Source of the DNA: Candidatus Omnitrophota bacterium
GTDB lineage: Bacteria > Omnitrophota > Gorgyraeia > Zapsychrales > Zapsychraceae
Length of the DNA stretch: 21,311 nucleotides
Assembly (NCBI GenBank): GCA_018399915.1
Contig: JAGYNW010000009.1
Location: 1-21,311 of the forward strand
Direction: 5' to 3'
How positions within the stretch are numbered: the stretch's first letter is position 1; each line of letters starts with the position of its first letter. The notes below the pieces were generated by a model. It searched no databases. It was not told the origin of the DNA and saw only the letters and a list, made by a program, of their open reading frames with translations. The position numbers and the translations under genes are program-made. Of the stretch, positions 15,929-21,311 are shown piece by piece.

Positions 15929-17701
15929 ATGACTTCATTGAAAGATCGTCTAAAAGAAATCCTCCTGAGAGATAAGTTAATTTCACCGAAGGATTTTGAA
16001 AAAGCCATTGACTATCAGAAGAATAAAGGTGGAGAGCTAAGTAAAATCCTTGTCCATCTTAAATTGATCGATGAGGATTCGCTTACTCAGGTATTGAGTG
16101 AGGGGCTCCAGCTTCCCGTCATTAATATTACCCGTCTGGATATTCCTCCTGAAGTTATTGCCCTTATTCCCAAAAACATGGCTGTTAAATATCAGATCAT
16201 GCCTATTTCCTTGATGGGCGATTATATGACTTTGGCCATGGTGGACCCGCTAAATATTTTTGTCATTGATGATATTAAATTAGTTACGGGTTACCAGATC
16301 AATCCTATCATCAGCCGCGCTTCGGATATCACTGCGACTATAGAGAAGTATTACATCACGGATAAAGAAACAAGGGAACCAGAGTCCATTGAAGAAGAGG
16401 AGAATGGCGAAACTTTTGATGAGATAATCCGGGATATACAAGATACAGAAGAACTTGAATTGGTTAAGGGGGCGGAGGCGGCATCTCAACCATCGCGAGA
16501 AGTTGAAGAGATTGCCGAGGAAGCGCCCATCATAAAATTGACAGACACGATTATCCGGCAATCGGTTTATGCTAAAGCCAGTGATGTTTTTATTGAACCT
16601 ATGGAATCGTGTGTGCGGGTTCGCTACCGTGTGGACGGTATTATCAGGGAGGTTGACCGGATCACGAAGGCTTTGCATTTTCCGATTGTCTCCCGCATTA
16701 AGATCATTTCCAGCCTGGATATTTCTGAGCACCGTCTTCCGCAGGATGGTCGTTTTAAAATTATTTTGTCTAAGGATAAATCCGTGGATTTCCGTGTTAA
16801 TGTTTTGCCAACTGCTTTTGGCGAAAAGGTCTGTCTACGCGTCTTGGACCAGAGTGGGGAGGCCATTAACATTGATACTTTGGGATTTGAAGAAGCTTCT
16901 TTGCAGCGGCTGAAAGAATGCGCGGCCAAGCCGCATGGATTGATTCTGGCTTGTGGTCCGACAGGAAGCGGCAAAACCACGACACTTTATTCGATCCTCA
17001 AACATGTCAGTTCGCCGGAAAAAAACCTGGTAACGGTTGAAGACCCGGTTGAGTATCAAATGAAAGGGGCCAATCAGGTTAATGTCAAGGCATCCATGGG
17101 ATTGACATTTTCCCGAAGTTTGCGGTCAATTTTACGGCAGGATCCAGACGTCATTTTAATCGGAGAAATACGCGATTCAGAGACATTGGATATTGCTGTT
17201 AAGGCGGCTTTAACGGGGCATTTGGTTTTAAGTTCTCTGCATACCACAACCGCAGCGGGTTCTATCGTCCGTATGGAAAACATGGGGATTGAACCGTTTC
17301 TCATTTGTTCCTCGCTTTTGGCTATTGTCGCGCAAAGATTGATCAGGCGGATATGCCCTCAATGCAAAGAAGCGTATACTTTATCTGATGTGGCCGCGGA
17401 GAAATTGGGATTGGCTGAACCGAATTCTCACCGGAAGGTCACGATGTTCAGGGGCAAGGGATGCGAGCATTGTTTTAAACTGGGCTATAAAGGCCGCGTG
17501 GGAATCACAGAGATCCTCATTTTATCGCATCCCATAAAGGACCTTATTTTAAGTCGTGCCGGAGAGATCAAAATCAAGGAGATCGCTCGCCGGGAAGGGA
17601 TGCAGACAATGCGGGAAGATGGTTTGGCTAAAGCCAAAGCCGGATTGACGACTGTGGAAGAAGTTATCCGGATCACAGCGCCGGATGAACCTTTAAAATA
17701 A
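15929..17701 (+). CDS. PilB/GspE-family pilus or secretion ATPase, diverged copy
   Basis: A 590-residue assembly ATPase expected to drive pilin or pseudopilin polymerisation at the inner membrane. An N-terminal MshEN-like domain (about 1-150) lacks the RLG signature (RLKEILL). An acidic linker (about 150-200) leads to the N2D and RecA-like domains. Walker A is GPTGSGKT (343-350, Lys349); the Asp-box VEDPVEY and Walker B GEIRD are intact; a zinc-binding set is Cys476, Cys479, Cys512 and Cys515. Two conserved places differ from consensus. SDxHxEP is SDVFIEP (Phe221 for His), and the LHTND box is LHTTT (438-442), with the Asn-Asp pair lost. Catalysis should still be possible, but function may have shifted. 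No clear Shine-Dalgarno precedes the ATG. Confidence 0.93.
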   Translation: MTSLKDRLKEILLRDKLISPKDFEKAIDYQKNKGGELSKILVHLKLIDEDSLTQVLSEGLQLPVINITRLDIPPEVIALIPKNMAVKYQIMPISLMGDYMTLAMVDPLNIFVIDDIKLVTGYQINPIISRASDITATIEKYYITDKETREPESIEEEENGETFDEIIRDIQDTEELELVKGAEAASQPSREVEEIAEEAPIIKLTDTIIRQSVYAKASDVFIEPMESCVRVRYRVDGIIREVDRITKALHFPIVSRIKIISSLDISEHRLPQDGRFKIILSKDKSVDFRVNVLPTAFGEKVCLRVLDQSGEAINIDTLGFEEASLQRLKECAAKPHGLILACGPTGSGKTTTLYSILKHVSSPEKNLVTVEDPVEYQMKGANQVNVKASMGLTFSRSLRSILRQDPDVILIGEIRDSETLDIAVKAALTGHLVLSSLHTTTAAGSIVRMENMGIEPFLICSSLLAIVAQRLIRRICPQCKEAYTLSDVAAEKLGLAEPNSHRKVTMFRGKGCEHCFKLGYKGRVGITEILILSHPIKDLILSRAGEIKIKEIARREGMQTMREDGLAKAKAGLTTVEEVIRITAPDEPLK

Positions 17702-17730
17702 TGTAATAACAGGACTGTTGAAAGAGAATA

Positions 17731-19440
17731 ATGGCAAAGAATTTAATTGATAATATTATCCAAACACTGATTGAGTTGAAGCGTGTGAGTCCTAAAGACC
17801 TGAAAGAGGCTATGGCGATTCAGAAAAAACAGAATTGTAGCCTTAGCAAGGTGTTGATCGATAAAGATTTTATTAAAGAAGCCGATCTTTTTAGTCTTCT
17901 TGTTAAAGAATTGAATATCCCTTTTATTAATTTGAGCAAGTACAAGATAAATCCTGCCTTGAAGGATATGGTCCCTGAGCGGGTGGCCCGCAGGCATCAT
18001 ATCATGCCGCTTTCCTGTACGGATTCCTCTATAACTATTGCCACTTCGGATCCTTTGAACGTGTTCGCTATTGATGATCTAAAAAATATTACTTCAAAAG
18101 AAATTGATATTGTTATGAGCACGCATGAGGATGTCGCCAAAGCAATCGCTAACTTTTACGAAGAAGATAAAGAGGTTTCTGTCTCTGAGATCACGCAGGA
18201 TCTTCAGATTGAGGATTTTGAAATCGTCAGCGAGAGGGAAACGGATGAAGAAATGGATATGCAGGTCGATGAGAGCGAAAAAGCCCCGATTGTCCGCATG
18301 GTAAACCTTTTGCTCAAAGAAGCCTTGAAGCAAGGCGCTTCGGATATCCATATTGAACCAACACTCGAGGGCATGCGGGTAAGGTTCCGTATCGACGGTG
18401 TTTTGAAAGACATTTTTACTATTCCCCGGGAGAATCAGAACGGCGTGATCGTCAGGATGAAAATTATGTCACGGTTGGACATCACGACAACTCATATTCC
18501 TCAAGACGGACGGTTTAAGTTGAAAATGGCAGGCAAAGAAGTCGATTTCCGGGTTTCTTTATTACCGACGACGTTTGGCCAAAAGATTGTTTTGCGGGTT
18601 TTGGACAAAGACAAATTGAGTGTCGGCTTGGATGGATTGGGATTTTCCGAGCTATCTTTGAATAAGCTGAAAGAAGCGATCCGAAAACCGTTTGGAATGA
18701 TTTTGGTCACAGGACCTACGGGAAGCGGAAAATCTACTTCCCTTTATTCTATGATCAGCGTGTTGAATACGGTAGACAAAAATATTATTACCGTTGAAGA
18801 CCCGGTTGAGTACTTGGTCGAGGGCTTGACCCAGATCCAGGCATACCCTGAGATCGGCTTGACTTTTGCTGAAGGATTAAAGTCCATCTTAAGGCAAAGC
18901 CCGGATATAGTTATGGTCGGAGAGATCCGGGATAATGAAACGGCAGATATCGCAATAAAGGCATCGTTAACCGGACAGCTAGTTTTATCTACCCTTCACA
19001 CCAATGATGCGTCCGGAGCCTTGACGAGATTGGTCAATATGGGTGTTGAGCCTTTTCTGGTGGCTTCTAGTTTGGTGTTGGTCAGCGCTCAAAGATTGTG
19101 CCGACGGATCTGCGCGCATTGTAAAAAAGAGGTGCCAGATTCACAAAAGATCATTGCCAATTTACAAACAAAAACAGAATTGAAGCCTCCTTTATACGCA
19201 GGTTCTGGTTGTGAAAAATGCAATTTTACGGGATACCGGGGAAGAATGGGAATAACCGAGATCCTGGAGATCGATGACGAGGTCCGCAATATGTTATTGG
19301 CGGGAAAGACATCCGATGATATTAAGCAATATGCCTGTGAAAAGCAGGGCATGATCACTTTGTGGCAAGACGCTATCGATAAATGCTCTCAGGGACTGAC
19401 CACATTGGAGGAGGTTTTGAGAGTTGCAGCTAATGAGTAA
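17731..19440 (+). CDS. pilB: PilB/GspE-family pilus or secretion ATPase, canonical copy
   Basis: A 569-residue paralogue of the preceding ATPase with the motifs expected of a working extension ATPase. It has SDIHIEP with His207, Walker A GPTGSGKS (328-335, Lys334), VEDPVEY, Walker B GEIRD and STLHTND (His423, Asn425, Asp426). The zinc site is Cys461, Cys464, Cys494 and Cys497. The N-terminal MshEN-like domain (about 1-150) has lost the RLG/LG residues (LIDNIIQTLIELKRVS), so c-di-GMP binding is doubtful. The symbol pilB is given because a PilC-like gene follows, but type II secretion gspE is equally possible from sequence alone. It starts 29 bases after its paralogue. Confidence 0.93.
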   Translation: MAKNLIDNIIQTLIELKRVSPKDLKEAMAIQKKQNCSLSKVLIDKDFIKEADLFSLLVKELNIPFINLSKYKINPALKDMVPERVARRHHIMPLSCTDSSITIATSDPLNVFAIDDLKNITSKEIDIVMSTHEDVAKAIANFYEEDKEVSVSEITQDLQIEDFEIVSERETDEEMDMQVDESEKAPIVRMVNLLLKEALKQGASDIHIEPTLEGMRVRFRIDGVLKDIFTIPRENQNGVIVRMKIMSRLDITTTHIPQDGRFKLKMAGKEVDFRVSLLPTTFGQKIVLRVLDKDKLSVGLDGLGFSELSLNKLKEAIRKPFGMILVTGPTGSGKSTSLYSMISVLNTVDKNIITVEDPVEYLVEGLTQIQAYPEIGLTFAEGLKSILRQSPDIVMVGEIRDNETADIAIKASLTGQLVLSTLHTNDASGALTRLVNMGVEPFLVASSLVLVSAQRLCRRICAHCKKEVPDSQKIIANLQTKTELKPPLYAGSGCEKCNFTGYRGRMGITEILEIDDEVRNMLLAGKTSDDIKQYACEKQGMITLWQDAIDKCSQGLTTLEEVLRVAANE

Positions 19441-19490
19441 AAAAGGCGTAGCGTTTGCCAGCGGTTCTTTGCAACTTGTTGATTTTGTTG

Positions 19491-19518
19491 TTTTCAATAA
19501 CAGATTTAGCGTTATAAT
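19491..19518 (+). promoter_or_regulatory. weak promoter candidate before second MshEN-type gene
   Basis: TTTTCA (19491-19496) and a perfect TATAAT (19513-19518) are separated by 16 bases, in the 173-base gap after the second ATPase. The downstream gene starts 95 bases on. The rest of the gap is AT-rich with a short near-palindrome around TAAATA/TATTTA. If real, the second solo sensor and pilC can be expressed apart from the ATPases. Confidence 0.35.
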
Positions 19519-19613
19519 AAAGTTGGCATTTTTATTAAATATATTCAATATTTATAGTATCTGCAAAAAAGATTTCAATGTCTAATATTTAATAAAGTAC
19601 AAGGAGATGTGTT

Positions 19614-20066
19614 ATGATGGCCGGGACCGTATATGAAAAATTTAAGAGGCCGCGTCTGGGTGAAATTCTATTGGATCGGAAGTTGGTAAACCGCAAACAG
19701 CTTGATGAGGCCTTGAGCTCCCAAAAAAAAGAACGGGATTTTGTCGGCAATACACTTATCAAAATGGGGTTTATCAGTGAACGTGATGTGATGGTCGCCT
19801 TAGGGATTCAGTGCCATTTGCCGTATATCGCCATTGATAAATGTCAGGTCAATCGGAGCGTGATGTCGCTTATTCCTAAAGAATTCGCGCAACGACATCA
19901 TGTTGTCCCTTTAGACAAAGTCGGCAATGTCTTAAGTTTGGTAACGGATAAACCATTGGATGCTGATCTAAGAGATGAGATTAAAGCTATGACCCAGCAT
20001 GAAATCGCTTTTTTTGTGGCAACAAGAACTGAAATTGATAGGGCGATCTCCCTATGTTATGACTAA
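19614..20066 (+). CDS. stand-alone MshEN-type domain protein with best-kept c-di-GMP motif
   Basis: A 150-residue protein again made only of a GspE/MshE N-terminal domain. It keeps the canonical start of the first repeat, RLGEILLDRKLVNRKQLDEA (14-33), with the arginine, leucine and glycine in place and a glutamine at 37. The second repeat begins FVGNTLIKMG (43-52), also ending in glutamine. This is the least degenerate copy among the four MshEN-like domains of the cluster, so it is the best candidate for cyclic-di-GMP binding; that is inference from family knowledge. AAGGAG (19601-19606) is 7 bases before the first of two nearly adjacent ATG codons (19614 and 19617). Its stop lies within a hairpin. 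Confidence 0.85.
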   Translation: MMAGTVYEKFKRPRLGEILLDRKLVNRKQLDEALSSQKKERDFVGNTLIKMGFISERDVMVALGIQCHLPYIAIDKCQVNRSVMSLIPKEFAQRHHVVPLDKVGNVLSLVTDKPLDADLRDEIKAMTQHEIAFFVATRTEIDRAISLCYD

Positions 20067-20092
20067 AAAAGAGTCATAATCGTTTGTTTTTA
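20057..20092 (+). terminator. AT-rich hairpin at the end of the second MshEN-type gene
   Basis: TTATGACT (20057-20064) and AGTCATAA (20072-20079) form a perfect 8-bp stem with a 7-base loop AAAAAAG, and a T-rich run (TCGTTTGTTTTTAT) follows. The stop codon TAA (20064-20066) is inside the structure. The low GC content makes it at best a leaky intrinsic terminator, which could lower pilC expression relative to the upstream genes. Confidence 0.4.
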
Positions 20093-20146
20093 TGTTGATC
20101 TTGAGAAAAATAATGGCTGGTTATCTTAAGCCTGAATCGATAGCGC

Positions 20147-21311
20147 ATGAATACATATAAATATGTTGTTAAAAATAAAGATCTTCGTAATGTAACAGGT
20201 AAAATCTCCGCAGAGACTAAAGAAGCGGTTATTGAGGAGTTGCGTAAACGGGGATTGACCATTATTTCGGTTGAACAGATCAAAAGCGCCTCATCCGGCA
20301 AAAGCGCGTTTCAAAGTAAAAAGGTTAAGGCGGATGAAATCGTTATCTTTTCGAGACAGCTTGCGACAATGGTTGATGCCGGCATCCCCATTCTTGAAGG
20401 CCTTGATGCCTTAAGCGATCAAGTTTCGCATCCTTTATTTAAAAAAGTTCTTGCCTCTGTTCAGGAGGACATCCAGCATGGAAGCAGTTTATCAGCGGCT
20501 TTTGCCAAGTATCCGCAGGTTTTTGATACCCTTTTTGTCAATATGGTGAAAGTTGGGGAGACCGGAGGGGTTTTGAGTACCATCCTGGACCGCATTTCCA
20601 CTTACATGGAAAAGACACTGAAGCTGCAAAGAAAAGTCAAAGGGGCTTTGATCTATCCGGCCGTTGTTGTTTCAATGGCTATCATCATCACGATTTTGCT
20701 TTTAGTTAAGGTGGTTCCTACTTTTGCGGGCATATATGATTCGCTTGATTCGGAGCTTCCAGCCATGACCCTCTTGCTAGTCGGCACCAGTGAAATACTC
20801 AAAAAATATTTGTTGTTTGTAGTTGGTTTTTTTATGCTTATCGGCTTTGGCATCAGACAATGGCATAAGACCGATAAAGGGGCATTGATTATTGATGATT
20901 TTATTTTAAAAATGCCGATCTTCGGCGATTTGTTGCGAAAAGTGGCTATCAGCCGCTTCAGCAGAACATTAGCCACGTTGATGCAAAGCGGTGTTCCGAT
21001 CATAGAGTCTTTGGATATCGTTGAAAAAACCATAGGTAACCGGGTTTTGGAAAAGGTTATAGAGTCAGTGAAAAGCAATGTCAAGGAGGGGGAGAGTTTG
21101 GCGCCACCTTTAACGAAGAGCCAGGTCTTTCCGCCTATGGTCACACGGATGATCTCTATAGGCGAGAAATCTGGCCAACTCGAAAAGATGTTGCTTAAGA
21201 TCGCGGAATTTTATGACGATCAGGTCGACGTGGCTGTTGAAAGTCTAACCAGTCTGATTGAACCTCTGATCATCGGTGTTTTAGGTGTCATCATTGGTTT
21301 TATCGTCATCG
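20147..21311 (+). CDS. pilC: PilC/GspF-family inner-membrane platform protein, 3' end outside window
   Basis: Open from ATG 20147 to the window end without a stop, giving 388 codons. It is truncated by the window, since the family is about 400 residues. These proteins form the cytoplasmic-membrane platform on which the PilB/GspE ATPase acts. Two repeated GspF domains are visible. The first has FSRQLATMVDAGIPILEGL, GSSLSAAF and VKVGETGGVL; the second repeats it as FSRTLATLMQSGVPIIESL, GESLAPPL and ISIGEKSGQLE. A hydrophobic helix follows the first repeat (VVVSMAIIITILLLVKVV), another is near LLFVVGFFMLIGFG and a third begins at the end. The start context is weak. A 16-codon open frame (20113-20160) overlaps the start. 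Prepilin genes are likely to follow. Confidence 0.95.
   Translation, partial: MNTYKYVVKNKDLRNVTGKISAETKEAVIEELRKRGLTIISVEQIKSASSGKSAFQSKKVKADEIVIFSRQLATMVDAGIPILEGLDALSDQVSHPLFKKVLASVQEDIQHGSSLSAAFAKYPQVFDTLFVNMVKVGETGGVLSTILDRISTYMEKTLKLQRKVKGALIYPAVVVSMAIIITILLLVKVVPTFAGIYDSLDSELPAMTLLLVGTSEILKKYLLFVVGFFMLIGFGIRQWHKTDKGALIIDDFILKMPIFGDLLRKVAISRFSRTLATLMQSGVPIIESLDIVEKTIGNRVLEKVIESVKSNVKEGESLAPPLTKSQVFPPMVTRMISIGEKSGQLEKMLLKIAEFYDDQVDVAVESLTSLIEPLIIGVLGVIIGFIVI

Noticed and set aside
16280..16732. 150-codon open frame on the minus strand
   Set aside because: It is antisense to the first pilus ATPase, which has clear family motifs in its own frame.
20653..21144. 163-codon open frame on the minus strand
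   Set aside because: It is wholly antisense to the conserved pilC coding region and has low-complexity residues typical of a shadow frame.
1..21311. Mobile elements, tRNA or rRNA genes, CRISPR arrays
   Set aside because: No transposase, phage or defence motifs, tRNA-like cloverleaf, rRNA sequence or regularly spaced direct repeats were recognised.

Overview
This is a chromosomal window from a Gram-negative-type bacterium of moderate GC content. All supported genes lie on the + strand in tight, often overlapping operons. The evidence for a two-membrane envelope is indirect: lipoprotein enzymes (lspA, lgt), a full rod-shape set (mreBCD, PBP2, rodA) and a type IV pilus / type II secretion motor. 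The blend of AT-leaning codon use, a CxxT/CxxY DksA-like protein beside ileS-lspA and stand-alone MshEN proteins would suit Candidatus Omnitrophota or a related PVC or deltaproteobacterial lineage. That placement is inference and needs a homology search.

Region 1 (1-7482) is a housekeeping string. It holds the end of a YggS-type PLP protein, proC, mtnP, ileS, a DksA/TraR-family regulator, lspA, lgt and an RluA/RluD-type pseudouridine synthase. Region 2 (7483-9755) starts with a plausible sigma-70 promoter and carries an unrecognised membrane-anchored coiled-coil protein whose stop codon overlaps the start of aroA.

Region 3 (9756-15195) is the elongasome operon mreB-mreC-mreD-mrdA-rodA. A near-consensus promoter (TTGACA, 17 bp, TATCAT) precedes mreB. 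The order supplies the actin-like scaffold, its membrane partners, the transpeptidase and the SEDS glycosyltransferase for lateral wall growth.

Region 4 (15196-21311) is the most distinctive part. After a 285-bp gap with a G-rich patch come a stand-alone MshEN-type protein, two tandem and clearly diverged PilB/GspE ATPases, a second stand-alone MshEN-type protein, and a PilC/GspF platform protein cut by the window end. The first ATPase departs from family consensus at two conserved motifs that the second retains. The second solo protein keeps the best c-di-GMP-type RLG motif, while the equivalent domains fused to the ATPases look degenerate. This suggests a pilus or secretion motor whose signal-sensing domains are partly encoded separately.

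No tRNA, rRNA, CRISPR array, insertion sequence or phage gene was seen. Most of the window is ordinary core genome; the pilus-motor cluster and the coiled-coil protein are the parts worth a closer look.
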